A stretch of DNA of 24,180 nt from JBOGEB01 sp050743125 (GTDB lineage: Bacteria; Actinomycetota; Nitriliruptoria; Euzebyales; Egibacteraceae): contig JBOGEB010000052.1 in NCBI GenBank assembly GCA_050743125.1, positions 1-24,180 on the forward strand, in the 5' to 3' direction. Below the pieces are notes generated by a model. That model did not search any database. It was not told the DNA's origin and worked only from the letters and a program-made list of their open reading frames with translations. Shown piece by piece: positions 1 to 7,920 of the stretch. Position numbers and translations under genes: made by a program. Each line of letters starts with the position of its first letter. Position 1 is the first letter of the stretch.

Positions 1-824
1 TCGGGTGCTCCGACACATATTGTCAGGCTGGGGTTGATCCGCAGGGGTAGGTGCGGCTTGATCTCCGGCCAACGCGCCAGCGTGCGGCGCAGGTGCTTGG
101 CGATCTGCGCGGCCAGCTCGACCGCGCTGCGTCGGGTCCAGGACCTGGCGCAGCGCACCGGCGGGCCGGCGAGCGCCCAGCGACCTTCGGCGAGGCTGGT
201 GAAGGTGCTGTACGGGCTGGTCTTTGCGGCCGCTCGGGACAGATACTTCACGAGGCTGGCCTCGAGCTGAGCGTCCGGCCTGGCGGCAGGGCCAGCGCGC
301 AGCCACTTGACGAGCTCGGTGTACAGGTCCTGGCTGGCCAGGGCTAAGCCTTGCTGGAACCACTCGTCGCTCGCGGCGTCGGCGAGCGCACGGCGCGTGT
401 CAACCGACTCCGCCTCGAGGGTGGCTTCGGCGCGCGCCCTGAGCGCGTCTCGTTGGGCGATGCGCCGGCTCCACGCGGCGATCCTGGCGGCCAGCTCGGC
501 CGGGATCACCGCCCACAGGTCGTCGTCGAGGACGCCGCGTCGCGGCGGTCGCCCCTGGTAGGTCGAGCGTCGCAGCGCGATCAGGCGGCCGCGCAGCGCA
601 GGGTTGTCCACCGCGCCGATGACGTCGTAAAGCGCTTGCGAAAGCTCCTCGCCTTCGACGTGAAGCTGGTCCTGGCGGTCCAGCAGCTCGTCGACCAGCC
701 GCATGGTCCGCTCGAAGCGCAGCCGAGTGAGCACCTCCATCGGGAGTCCCGCGACCCGCACGACGAAGCTCGGTAGAACCGGAAGGGGCGCTTGGAGGGT
801 TCGCGTGGACAACCGGTCACCCAC
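1..824 (-). CDS. Lantibiotic dehydratase (LanB-like), N-terminal part, runs off left edge
   Basis: About 274 residues are visible and the frame is open to the window edge. The early FVVRVAGLP segment and the later SPYSTFTSLAEGRW motif are hallmarks of the Lant_dehydr_N family. Such enzymes use glutamyl-tRNA to glutamylate Ser/Thr of a RiPP precursor; elimination to dehydroalanine is done by a second domain or by a separate protein. In thiopeptide clusters the two halves are often separate genes (TbtB/TbtC); what is visible cannot decide this. I chose the GTG at 824 because CAGGAG lies about 7 nt upstream; a GTG at 848 is in frame but has a weak site. The gene follows the YcaO gene closely in the same direction. 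A 26-bp tandem duplication separates them. Family assignment is firm; the exact reaction is inferred. Confidence 0.88.
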   Translation of the reverse strand, partial: MGDRLSTRTLQAPLPVLPSFVVRVAGLPMEVLTRLRFERTMRLVDELLDRQDQLHVEGEELSQALYDVIGAVDNPALRGRLIALRRSTYQGRPPRRGVLDDDLWAVIPAELAARIAAWSRRIAQRDALRARAEATLEAESVDTRRALADAASDEWFQQGLALASQDLYTELVKWLRAGPAARPDAQLEASLVKYLSRAAAKTSPYSTFTSLAEGRWALAGPPVRCARSWTRRSAVELAAQIAKHLRRTLARWPEIKPHLPLRINPSLTICVGAP

Positions 825-844
825 GCCGGGCTCCTGGAGCGCCC

Positions 845-896
845 TCACGTCTTGCCCACCGCCGTCCGGCTCACGTCTTGCCCACCGCCGTCCGGC
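845..896. repeat. 26-bp perfect tandem duplication between the YcaO and LanB genes
   Basis: Two identical 26-bp units (845-870 and 871-896) abut at the junction, just after the YcaO stop. Because 26 is not a multiple of 3, the duplication shifts any frame that crosses it. An ATG overlapping the YcaO stop (ATGA) opens only a 9-codon frame ending inside the repeat. The duplication may have pushed the original coupled start of the LanB gene out of frame, leaving the internal GTG at 824 as start. Confidence 0.9.
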
Positions 897-2906
897 TCAT
901 GGGAACGGATGAGGGTGCGGGTTCAGATCGGCGTCGGTCAACGGGCGCGGGTGATAGCCCAGCTCGTACGGAACGCGGTAGAGCCGGTCGATGCCGTGCA
1001 CGCGCTGGGAGTGATACCCGAAGGTCATGGCCAAGGTGCCGGGGACGATCACCTTGGCGCAGCTGAACTGCTCGGCGGCATGCTCTGCGGTGGTGTGATC
1101 GATGACGATGACGTCCAGCCCGGTGTCGAGGTAGGCCGCGATCGCGTGGCGCAGGTCCGTGGACAAGTCTTGGCTGGGTGGACGGCGGCAGTGATCGAAC
1201 GCGTCGGCGAACGTCTGCTTCCGGGGGGAGTCGAGCAGAAACGAGAGCCGCTCGAATGCCTCCGGCGCAGAGTAGAGCAGCCCGTGGTCCTCCATGTAGC
1301 GGACCTTGAACGGGTCGGCGACCATCGCCAGGATGCGGTCACGGTTGTCCTGATAGACCTGGGCGGAGCGCTGCGTGTGCCGGGCCAACTCGAGCAAGGC
1401 GCCCACCAGCGCCCGCTCCGGGTCCAGGTGCGCGCCCGCGGCGCACAGCGCCTTGGGCTGGTCAGCCCGATTCTGCTCATCGACCGCCATCACCCACACG
1501 CATGGGATCCCCTGCTCCACCATGGTGTTGAAGAGGTGCACGGTGTACCCCGTGACGTGCTCGATGCGCTCGATCATCAGCACCGTCACGCGGTCGGTGA
1601 GGGATGCCGGGTCGATCCGGGGTACCCCCAGCATGGCGTACCAGGTCAGCAGGAAGGCGTCGCGCTCAGCCACCTCCAGCAGGCCGTACAGGATCGCCTC
1701 CTCCATGCAGCCGCCGAGGGCGCAACCGTTGGAGGTCTCGTACACGAACCCCTGGCCAGGCGCTTGCCGGTGGCCCAGCCCGTAGTAGGCGTAGCGCTCC
1801 GGAACGAGCACCGGGCGCTGCGTGGTGAACGAATAGCCCCATACCCAGTCGAGGATCAGATCGTGGTGATAGCGCTGGAAGTGGGAGCCAGGCAATGCGT
1901 ACTGCTCGTCCGACGGCAGGCCCAACGTGGTGGGGTCCAGCGCCTGTTGTCCGAGCTGGCGGTAGCTGGCCTGGACCACCGTGCGTCTGCTGCCAGGCTC
2001 CAGCCCGCCGTACCGCTCGAGCGCTTCGGTCACCGCGGTCAGCTCGGCTGCCTGGAAGTCCAGCGAGCGCCCAGAGCCGGTCGCCCGGTGGAAGGACCGA
2101 CGCGACCCGACCGGCGCCAAGGCGTTCGGGAACAGGGAGTCGGCGGCCTTGGTGAGGCTGGGGACGATCCCCACCTCGGCGTCAACGTAACGAGCCAGCA
2201 GCCGGTCCCGGTCCTTCTGGTGCGACAGCGGCCGGACCCGATACCCCCTCGGCGAGGCCTTGGGTCGCGGCCTCACCATGATGCGGGCGGCCTCCTCGGT
2301 ATCGTCTGGCGGGTCCCCGCACACGGGGCAAAGCGGGTCCGCAAGGAACCGGTGCACGCTGGTCCGCAGTCCGGCCAGATCCAGGCACACCAGGGTGTTC
2401 CGCGTCCGTGCCTTGCCCGGCACGGTGGCGATGCGATCCACCTCCTCAGCGACCAGCGCGGCGATCAGCTCGGCGGTGGACGTGGTCAACCAGGATCGGG
2501 ACGGGACGGCAAGCTCGCCGGCACAGCGTTCGGCCAGCTGTGAGAACTCCTCGGCGTCCTGGCGCGCGGCGCGCTGGCGCATCTGGGCGCACGCGACGCA
2601 GCCGCGCTGCCCAGGCAGCGCACACGGGCCGATCACCGCACGACCCGGTTCGATGTAGGCAGGCAGCCACGGGATCCCCCTTGTCAGGCACTCGGCGTTG
2701 AGGCAGGCGTGCAGGCCGGGGTCCCAGCCGTCGGCGGCGAGCACAACCACGGAGCAGGCGTCCAGGTCGGCGTGGTACGCCCCGACGTCCAGCGGCATGA
2801 CCTGGCAGGCGCTCGCCAACCGCCGCCGCAGCGCCGTGTGCACCAGTCCCTGACCGGCCAGCCCGAGGGTGGTCGTCTGCCCGGGTGCGATGGCTGCGGT
2901 GGTCAT
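897..2906 (-). CDS. TOMM cyclodehydratase: E1-like/zinc N-terminal region fused to YcaO
   Basis: 669 residues. The first ~200 residues resemble the bacteriocin cyclodehydratase N-terminal (E1-like) region, with two CxxC pairs (CVAC about 103-106, CPVC about 193-196) expected to bind structural zinc. The YcaO domain follows from about residue 240, with ATP/Mg motifs AELTAVTEALERYGG (287-301), SNGCALGG (392-399) and EEAILYGLLEVAERDAF (402-418). The protein ends in PHPFP, the C-terminal PxPxP signature of azoline-forming YcaO enzymes. These enzymes use ATP to turn Cys/Ser/Thr of a precursor into azolines. The ATG at 2906 overlaps the stop of the F-protein gene (ATGA), so the two are translationally coupled; an in-frame start 15 nt earlier is possible but unneeded. 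TbtG of thiomuracin is the nearest named counterpart I know. Confidence 0.93.
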   Translation of the reverse strand: MTTAAIAPGQTTTLGLAGQGLVHTALRRRLASACQVMPLDVGAYHADLDACSVVVLAADGWDPGLHACLNAECLTRGIPWLPAYIEPGRAVIGPCALPGQRGCVACAQMRQRAARQDAEEFSQLAERCAGELAVPSRSWLTTSTAELIAALVAEEVDRIATVPGKARTRNTLVCLDLAGLRTSVHRFLADPLCPVCGDPPDDTEEAARIMVRPRPKASPRGYRVRPLSHQKDRDRLLARYVDAEVGIVPSLTKAADSLFPNALAPVGSRRSFHRATGSGRSLDFQAAELTAVTEALERYGGLEPGSRRTVVQASYRQLGQQALDPTTLGLPSDEQYALPGSHFQRYHHDLILDWVWGYSFTTQRPVLVPERYAYYGLGHRQAPGQGFVYETSNGCALGGCMEEAILYGLLEVAERDAFLLTWYAMLGVPRIDPASLTDRVTVLMIERIEHVTGYTVHLFNTMVEQGIPCVWVMAVDEQNRADQPKALCAAGAHLDPERALVGALLELARHTQRSAQVYQDNRDRILAMVADPFKVRYMEDHGLLYSAPEAFERLSFLLDSPRKQTFADAFDHCRRPPSQDLSTDLRHAIAAYLDTGLDVIVIDHTTAEHAAEQFSCAKVIVPGTLAMTFGYHSQRVHGIDRLYRVPYELGYHPRPLTDADLNPHPHPFP

Positions 2907-5035
2907 GCGGCTGGCCCACACGGCTCGACGACCAGGTTGACGATGTAGGGAAGGATGTCGGTGACGGCAGGGTCGTGGTCGAGGGGGACGGCCACGACCC
3001 GCTGCCCGTGCCGCGCGAGGGCGTCAGTCAACCAGCGCTGCCGGTCGCTCCAGCCAGCCGAGCCGTTGATCGCAGGGTTGACCTGAGGTGCAGTCACCTG
3101 TGAGCCGCGCGACCGTTGCGGCAGGTCGAAGACCTTGCCGGGTGCGTATGCGGGCTGGTTGTTGGCACGCGCCTGCTCGTACGCCAGTGTCTGCTCGAGG
3201 CCCACGCGCAGCGCGTCCCGCGCGTCGACCTCGGTGCTCCATGCGACCGTGTGGTCACCGACGCAGAACGCGAAGCTCGGAACCTCGAGCGCCCCGGTCA
3301 CCTCGTACGCGGCCACCGGGACTCCGGTGGCCTGCAGGATCCGCCAGTAGCGCGCTCCCTGCTCGTCAAGGGGCACGGCCTCGAGGTCGACCCGCGGGAA
3401 CGGCCCGCCACCTGAGTCCAGCTCTGCCACGGTCAGCGTCTGACACACCGACACCAGCGCCTTGGCGAGCGCCTCGGCCCAACTGAACCCGGACGCGATC
3501 CAAGGGGCAGTGGCCGCCGATGGCACCAGCCCGCGCAGCGTGGGAAACACCGACGCCGCCGGAACCAGCCTGGGCTGGTTTCGGGTCAGCTCATAGCCCC
3601 ACACCAGGGGGCCGGGGGGAGTCCCCCACACCCGGGCACCCTCGCCGTTGGCGTGCACGAACCGTCGCTCGTCGACGATGCTGGCCGCGTAGATCTCGCA
3701 CGCTCGCTGCATCGCGCGTCGGCGCGCCATGCCCAGGTAGGTCCCGACGCCGACCGCCGTGATCGGATCACCAGGGTCGGGCAGCAGCGCCGGGTTCGAG
3801 ATCGCGATACGAGACAGGTGCAACGGGAGCTGGTGCCAATCTCCCTCGTCTACAGAGGTGAACAGCCCCAGCGCATCGTCGAAGCAGGCGGGCACCTGCT
3901 GGGAGAACGCCTCCTCGTCCAACGGCGCGCCCCGCTCCAGCAAGCGGATGCTGTCCACGAACGCCTCCGCGCTCGGCTCCGCCGCCCGGCGCAGGGCAAG
4001 GCCGGACGGATGCGGCACGAACCGGTGGCTTTGGGTCTGCAATGCCTCCAGGTCGACGTCGAGCATCCGCGACCGCGTCTCCACGCTTGGAATACCGGTC
4101 AGGTGCTTGAAAACCTCAAAGCTGCATTGGTTGGCCACGAGCGCCGCCGTCGGCGCCGTCAAGAGCTCGCTGACCGGCGCTGCGGGATCGTCCACAAACG
4201 CAACCGCTCGGCGCTGCGCCGCCGACCCGGTCCGGGTCGCCTGCAAGCGACGCCAAGCGCTCTCCCAGCCCACCGACTTCGCGGGCTCGTCAGGGCTGGC
4301 CAGCGGACCAACCCACGCATGATCCCCCACCACCACCGCCTGGATGAACACCTTGCCCTCCGCCAGGCAGACGCGGTCAAGCATCCTGGCGCGCGCCAGC
4401 ATCGGCCGATCAGACACATGCAGGACGGCATCGAACGGCTCGAGCGCCGCCCGGACGGCCTCCTCATCGCCGTCCCAGCCCGTCACGGTCTCCTCGGTCA
4501 GGCACTGGTCGGGGTCACGGCGCCGGGCAACCTCGAGGTACTCCCAGTGCCTGCCCTGCTCGGTGGCGCACTCAGGCGTAATCAGCACGTGGACGTTGCG
4601 GACCCCCACGTGCAGGTTGGCCTGGACCAACGCCGTCAACGTCAAGCCCGACCCCACCGCGACGATCCGGCGCTCGCGGAACGACTGGAACCGATGCGCG
4701 GCGGAGTCGCAGAAGTAATCGATAAAGGCGATCTCGGAGGCGTAGGCATGCAACTCGGCCGGGCTCAGCGTATGCGGCCGATCGTCACTCACATCCTTGA
4801 TGAACTCCTTTTCAGCCAACAGCTCGACCAGCTGGTGCACCATCTGCTGCCTGTCGGCCGACAGCCCATCCGTCAACTCAATCAGCGTATGGCTGCCGTC
4901 CAGGTATGGCGCCAACCGCTCGACCCATTGGTACACCTGCTTGCCCGGGATGGTCAGCACGCTCCGATTGTTTCGCAGATACACGCCTTCGGAGGTCGGA
5001 ACATAAAGCGTATCGCCGCGCAGCTTTGGTCTCAT
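2903..5035 (-). CDS. F-protein, ocin-ThiF-like leader-binding partner of YcaO
   Basis: 710 residues from ATG 5035 (MRPKLRGDTLYVP), preceded by AAGGGAG two bases upstream; an in-frame ATG at 5053 would relieve this tight spacing and cannot be excluded. The N-terminal ~85 residues (YVPTSEGVYLRNNRSV, then a WVERLAPYLDGSHTLIELT segment) fit the winged-helix RiPP recognition element. A Rossmann-like stretch (RRIVAVGSGLTLTALV, about 131-146) marks the degenerate ThiF/E1 fold. The rest is the long C-terminal region seen in putative thiazole-containing bacteriocin maturation proteins (TIGR03693-type, e.g. TbtF). These bind the precursor leader and present the core to the partner YcaO. No catalytic adenylation residues are evident. 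It is the first biosynthetic gene after precursor 1 and overlaps the YcaO gene by ATGA. Confidence 0.9.
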   Translation of the reverse strand: MRPKLRGDTLYVPTSEGVYLRNNRSVLTIPGKQVYQWVERLAPYLDGSHTLIELTDGLSADRQQMVHQLVELLAEKEFIKDVSDDRPHTLSPAELHAYASEIAFIDYFCDSAAHRFQSFRERRIVAVGSGLTLTALVQANLHVGVRNVHVLITPECATEQGRHWEYLEVARRRDPDQCLTEETVTGWDGDEEAVRAALEPFDAVLHVSDRPMLARARMLDRVCLAEGKVFIQAVVVGDHAWVGPLASPDEPAKSVGWESAWRRLQATRTGSAAQRRAVAFVDDPAAPVSELLTAPTAALVANQCSFEVFKHLTGIPSVETRSRMLDVDLEALQTQSHRFVPHPSGLALRRAAEPSAEAFVDSIRLLERGAPLDEEAFSQQVPACFDDALGLFTSVDEGDWHQLPLHLSRIAISNPALLPDPGDPITAVGVGTYLGMARRRAMQRACEIYAASIVDERRFVHANGEGARVWGTPPGPLVWGYELTRNQPRLVPAASVFPTLRGLVPSAATAPWIASGFSWAEALAKALVSVCQTLTVAELDSGGGPFPRVDLEAVPLDEQGARYWRILQATGVPVAAYEVTGALEVPSFAFCVGDHTVAWSTEVDARDALRVGLEQTLAYEQARANNQPAYAPGKVFDLPQRSRGSQVTAPQVNPAINGSAGWSDRQRWLTDALARHGQRVVAVPLDHDPAVTDILPYIVNLVVEPCGPAA

Positions 5036-5261
5036 GACTCCCTTAACCCCCATCCAGCCACACGCAGACGCTCGGCCGAAGGTCCGCGACCCACAACCAA
5101 ATCGACGACAAAAATCAGAAGGCACGGCGACAATGCAGCTTGCAGCCTCATTTCCCCCTTCAGTGCTGTACCTTCAAAAGCAGCACTTCAGTTTTCTACT
5201 AACGGAGATCCAGGCTCTGCGGCGTCTTCACTCCTGAACGCTCCAGTTATGTTCCGACCCC

Positions 5262-5435
5262 CTAGTAGCAGCTCTCGTAGCGGTCAGGGTCACTACCGCA
5301 GGAGTCGCAGGATGCGCCGAATTCGGTCGATCCGTGGCCCATGCCCATGTGCTCCAGACCGCTGACCAAGCCAGTCGCACCAGCATCGAGGCGCTCGACC
5401 TCTAACGCCTCCAAATCAAAACGAAGCTTGTCCAC
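5262..5435 (-). CDS. RiPP precursor 1 (cassette A), Cys-poor core
   Basis: 57 residues from a GTG start with GAGGCTCAGGTGAG just upstream. The leader begins VDKLRFDLEALEVERLD and ends GMGHGSTEFGA; the predicted core is SCDSCGSDPDRYESCY. The leader matches the other three precursors almost residue for residue, and its end resembles the TbtA junction (GHGMTEVGASC, recalled from the literature), so cleavage before Ser42 is inferred. This core has only three Cys and several charged residues, fewer azole sites than the others, so it may be diverged or decaying. It is the precursor nearest the modification genes. Its downstream hairpin is degenerate (5113-5160), so transcripts could run on into the F-protein gene. 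Confidence 0.82.
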   Translation of the reverse strand: MDKLRFDLEALEVERLDAGATGLVSGLEHMGMGHGSTEFGASCDSCGSDPDRYESCY

Positions 5436-5583
5436 CGGTACTCACCTGAGCCTCTCCACCGGTATTCAGCTCTCACAACGCCGGCATTGTTCTTTATTCC
5501 ATCCTGGTCAGGCTACACCATCCCTTATTGCAGGCCATCCCCCTTACCATACCGACTTGAACCATTTTTGAATGGGCCGATCC

Positions 5584-5598
5584 AGTACCTGAGGTACC
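5584..5598. promoter_or_regulatory. Operator A: AGTACCTGAGGTACC
   Basis: A perfect GTACCT-G-AGGTAC palindrome about 150 bp upstream of precursor 1. On the minus strand it is followed at fixed spacing by GCCCAT and then GGTATGGTAAGG, where TATGGT is a candidate -10 box. No good -35 box is seen, which fits an activator site centred near -50. Confidence 0.75.
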
Positions 5599-5840
5599 GC
5601 CCCGAGCGCACGGCTTGGCCCCAGACCCCTGGCCTGGCGCGGACACAGGCGAGCCCCCGTTCACGGCCGAACAGGGTCATCCTCCAAGCCACAGCGGGAT
5701 TACGGTCACGTATAGGGTGCTTTGGAAGAACACCACAATCTGGGCCTGGCCGAGGCTTCGAGCCCTGACTTCCACCACTGCCCGTCAGCCGATCTCGAGC
5801 GCTGACCACTGGCCACGACCGCCACGCCAAATCACGACAA

Positions 5841-5888
5841 GGAGGGAGCAAAGCGACAACGTGAGCCTGCCGCTTCGCTCCCTCTCCC
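5841..5888 (-). terminator. Hairpin of cassette B
   Basis: Arms GGAGGGAGCAAAGC and GCTTCGCTCCCTC pair over about 13 bp with one G-U pair and a loop of about 17 nt. There is no T-tract, as is common in actinomycetes. It lies past the position of the lost precursor stop in cassette B. The same structure recurs in cassettes C, D and E. Confidence 0.65.
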
Positions 5889-5997
5889 GAGCCTCACACT
5901 TGAAGGAAACCACTCAGCTCCCCATAGGGAGATCAAGGCCATGCGGCGCCTTCAACACCTTGGCGTCCGCGAAACTCCTCCGTGCTTGCGCTCCTAG

Positions 5998-6409
5998 CCG
6001 GACTGTGCGCCGAGCTGACCGCCACCAAAACCGTCTACCCGGCGCCGACCTGACCCTCGTTTACACCGTCAAGACCACTGACCCCTGCACGCATAAAGTT
6101 TCTGCATCACGAGCTTTGAGGTCAATCCGCCACGGCGCATCCTCGGCCAGCTCGCCGACTCAGTCGATCATGTCTATGACGGCATCGACTTGGGCGGCGA
6201 TGTCGACGAGGGTGGCGGCGGCGATGTCGGTGACGCCTTCGCTACTGCTGCCGTCTTGGGCGTGTGCCGCTGGGGTGAGCCCAATAACCATTGCCGCAGC
6301 AATCATGAACACGAGCAGGATGCGCAGGCTGCGCCCGCGCGAGCGTCGAGTAGTGGTCACGGTCAACTCCTTGTACTGATGGTGAATCGTCGATGGGTGC
6401 CCCCGCAGT
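5998..6409. other. 412-bp segment replacing the precursor of cassette B
   Basis: Cassette homology stops at the precursor stop codon (CTAG, about 5994-5997) on the left and resumes inside leader codon 8 or 9 (about 6410) on the right. The sequence between them has no counterpart in the other cassettes. It holds the small exported-peptide gene at 6160-6360. The remaining 5998-6159 shows no gene I can support. Confidence 0.7.
6160..6360 (-). CDS. Small Sec-exported peptide of unknown function
   Basis: 66 residues. I chose GTG 6360 because AAGGAG lies 6 nt upstream; the in-frame TTG at 6366 abuts that ribosome site and is unlikely. An Arg-rich n-region (RRSRGRS), a hydrophobic stretch (LRILLVFMIAAAMVIGL) and TPAAHA followed by Q make a convincing signal peptide with an AxA cleavage site. 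The mature part would be about 32 residues, acidic and Cys-free, with a repeating hydrophobic pattern (TDIAAATLVDIAAQVDAVID) that could form an amphipathic helix. It occupies the place of a precursor in cassette B and would be transcribed from that cassette's promoter. I do not recognise the family. A role as bacteriocin, immunity peptide or signal is only a guess. Confidence 0.65.
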   Translation of the reverse strand: MTTTRRSRGRSLRILLVFMIAAAMVIGLTPAAHAQDGSSSEGVTDIAAATLVDIAAQVDAVIDMID

Positions 6410-6433
6410 CAAGTCAAGACGCAGTTTGTCCAC
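6410..6433 (-). pseudogene. Leader stub of the lost cassette B precursor
   Basis: Only the first eight leader codons (VDKLRLDL) survive, with their GTG start and ribosome site. The frame continues into unrelated sequence as a 63-codon chimera ending at 6242 that overlaps the exported-peptide gene in another frame. Whether this chimeric frame is translated is unknown; it has no junction motif and no core. Confidence 0.75.
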
Positions 6434-6594
6434 CGGTACTCACCTCAACCTCTCCACCGGGTGTCAGCTCCTCACAACACCGGCATGGTTCCCGGCATCA
6501 TGCTTTACCCCGGCTCCGTGAGGCTACCTCATTCATTTTGGCAGGCCATCACCCTTGCCATACCGACTTGGACCATTTTTGAATGGGCCGATCC

Positions 6595-6609
6595 AGTACC
6601 CGAGGCACC
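6595..6609. promoter_or_regulatory. Operator B: AGTACCCGAGGCACC
   Basis: This is the weakest copy, with one arm altered (GGCAC instead of GGTAC). The downstream leader conserved with the other cassettes is intact, including the candidate -10 region. It would serve the exported-peptide gene. Confidence 0.6.
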
Positions 6610-6690
6610 GCCCCCAGCGCCGAGCGCGCTGCCGTCAACCGATCCCGAGCGCTGACCACTGGCCACGACCACCACACCAGAACGACAACA

Positions 6691-6734
6691 AGGAGGGAGC
6701 AAAGCAACGTGCGCCTGCAGCTTCGCTCCCTCCC
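6691..6734 (-). terminator. Hairpin of cassette C
   Basis: Arms AGGAGGGAGCAAAGC and GCTTCGCTCCCTCC pair over about 14 bp. The element lies downstream of precursor 2. A second small palindrome, CTCCCTATAGGGAG, sits between the stop codon and this hairpin. Confidence 0.65.
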
Positions 6735-6841
6735 GGGCCTCACACTTCAAAGGAAACCACTCAGCTCCCTATAGGGAGATCAAGGCCATGCGGCGCCTTC
6801 AAACACATTGGCGTCCGCGAAACTCCTCCGTGCTTGCGCTC

Positions 6842-7027
6842 CTAGTAGCAACTGCCGGCACAGTCATTGCCATTGCACTGGTAGAAGCAGTCGACGGAGC
6901 AGGATGCGGCCAATTCGGTCGCTCCGTGGCCCATGCCTATGTGCTCAAGACCGCCGCTCAGGCCAGTAGCGCCACCGTCGAGGCGCTCGACCTCTAATGC
7001 CTCCAAGTCAAGACGCAGTTTGTCCAC
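6842..7027 (-). CDS. RiPP precursor 2 (cassette C)
   Basis: 61 residues from GTG 7027 with GAGGTGAG upstream. The leader VDKLRLDLEALEVERLD is shared with precursors 1 and 3 apart from single changes; the junction reads GMGHGATELAA. The predicted core is SCSVDCFYQCNGNDCAGSCY, with five Cys. It starts with Ser-Cys and ends with Ser-Cys-Tyr like the other cores, while the residues between are freely varied. That pattern, a fixed leader with a hypervariable core, is typical of RiPP families served by one enzyme set. The gene has its own operator (7189) and hairpin (6691). Modification by the window's F-protein, YcaO and LanB is inferred from proximity. Confidence 0.87.
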   Translation of the reverse strand: MDKLRLDLEALEVERLDGGATGLSGGLEHIGMGHGATELAASCSVDCFYQCNGNDCAGSCY

Positions 7028-7188
7028 CGGTACTCACCTCAACCTCTCCACCGGGTGTCAGCTCCTCACAACACCGGCATGATTACCGGCATCGTGCTTT
7101 GTCCCGGCTTCGTGAGGCTACCTCATTCCTTTTGGCAGGCCATCACCCTTGCCATACCGACTTGGACCATTTTTGAATAGAGCGATCC

Positions 7189-7203
7189 AGTACCCGAGGT
7201 ACC
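7189..7203. promoter_or_regulatory. Operator C: AGTACCCGAGGTACC
   Basis: Near-palindrome with GTACC and GGTAC arms, about 160 bp upstream of precursor 2, in the same arrangement as the other cassettes. Confidence 0.72.
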
Positions 7204-7285
7204 GCCCCGAGCGCCGAGCGCGCTGCCGTCAACCGATCCCGAGCGCTGACCACTGGCCACGATTCCCACGCCAGAAACGACAACA

Positions 7286-7335
7286 AAGGGGGGGAGCAAA
7301 GCGACAACTTCAGCTTGCGGCCTCGCTCCCCCCTT
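7286..7335 (-). terminator. Hairpin of cassette D
   Basis: Arms AAGGGGGGGAGCAAAGC and GGCCTCGCTCCCCCCTT. The extra Gs on one side are matched by extra Cs on the other, a compensatory change relative to cassettes B and C. Confidence 0.65.
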
Positions 7336-7439
7336 CCGAGCCTCGCGCTCCAAGGGAAACCACTCAGCTCCCCGGACGGAGGTCAAAACCTTTCGCGTCA
7401 CCACGTGAGCTTCGGGGGAGCTCCTCGGTGCCCCAGCTC

Positions 7440-7561
7440 CTAGTGTTCAGTCGCTGAAGTTTTTTTAACGCACAAACGACACAAACTACGCCCTGACCAG
7501 GGATAACGCTGACATCCTGCCCGGCCTAGACATTCAAACGATTACAGCGACTGGACACTAG
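7440..7561. mobile_element. 122-bp MITE-like element
   Basis: The ends CTAGTGTTCAGTCGCTG (7440-7456) and CAGCGACTGGACACTAG (7545-7561) are 17-bp inverted repeats with one mismatch. The interior is AT-richer than its surroundings and codes for nothing. Comparison with the other cassettes gives an empty site (TACTAG then GAGC), and a CTAG is repeated at the insertion point. This fits target duplication, but the exact element boundary is ambiguous by 4 bp. The element sits directly after the stop codon of precursor 3 and leaves that gene intact. Confidence 0.75.
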
Positions 7562-7744
7562 CTAGTAGCAACTGGTGTCGCAGTAGCACGCGCAGGGGGC
7601 GGCGCAGTTGCATTCGCAGGATGCGCCGAATTCGGTCGCTCCGTGGCCCATGCCCATGTGCTCAAGACCGCCGCTCAGGCCTGGCGCGCCACCGTCGAGG
7701 CGCTCGACCTCTAATGCCTCCAAGTCAAGACGCAGTTTGTCCAC
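7562..7744 (-). CDS. RiPP precursor 3 (cassette D)
   Basis: 60 residues from GTG 7744 with GAGGTGAG upstream. The leader is as in precursor 2 with one substitution before the junction GMGHGATEFGA. The predicted core is SCECNCAAPCACYCDTSCY, with six Cys mostly in alternating positions, which is the spacing expected for azoles separated by one residue. The only Ser residues are at core positions 1 and 17, with one Thr before the second. The stop codon abuts the MITE-like element. It has its own operator at 7906. Confidence 0.88.
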   Translation of the reverse strand: MDKLRLDLEALEVERLDGGAPGLSGGLEHMGMGHGATEFGASCECNCAAPCACYCDTSCY

Positions 7745-7905
7745 CGGTGCTCACCTCAACCTCTCCACCGGGTGTCAGCTCCTCACAACACCGGCATGAT
7801 TACCGGCATCATGCTTTGTCCCGGCTCCGTGAGGCTACCTCATTCCTTTTGGCAGGCCATCACCCATGCCATACCGACTTGAACCATTTTTGAATGGGCC
7901 GATCC

Positions 7906-7920
7906 AGTACTTGAGGTACC
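7906..7920. promoter_or_regulatory. Operator D: AGTACTTGAGGTACC
   Basis: Near-palindrome about 165 bp upstream of precursor 3, followed by the conserved promoter-leader block. The stretch 7921-8036 between it and the sulfotransferase stop is spacer with no gene I can support. Confidence 0.72.

Noticed and set aside
792..2543. 583-codon frame on the plus strand
   Set aside because: It lies opposite the YcaO gene, whose motifs are clear. The frame is open only because of GC-rich codon bias and shows no family resemblance.
5615..6379. 254-codon plus-strand frame across cassettes A and B
   Set aside because: It runs through operators, hairpins and the opposite-strand peptide gene and has no ribosome site or recognisable content.
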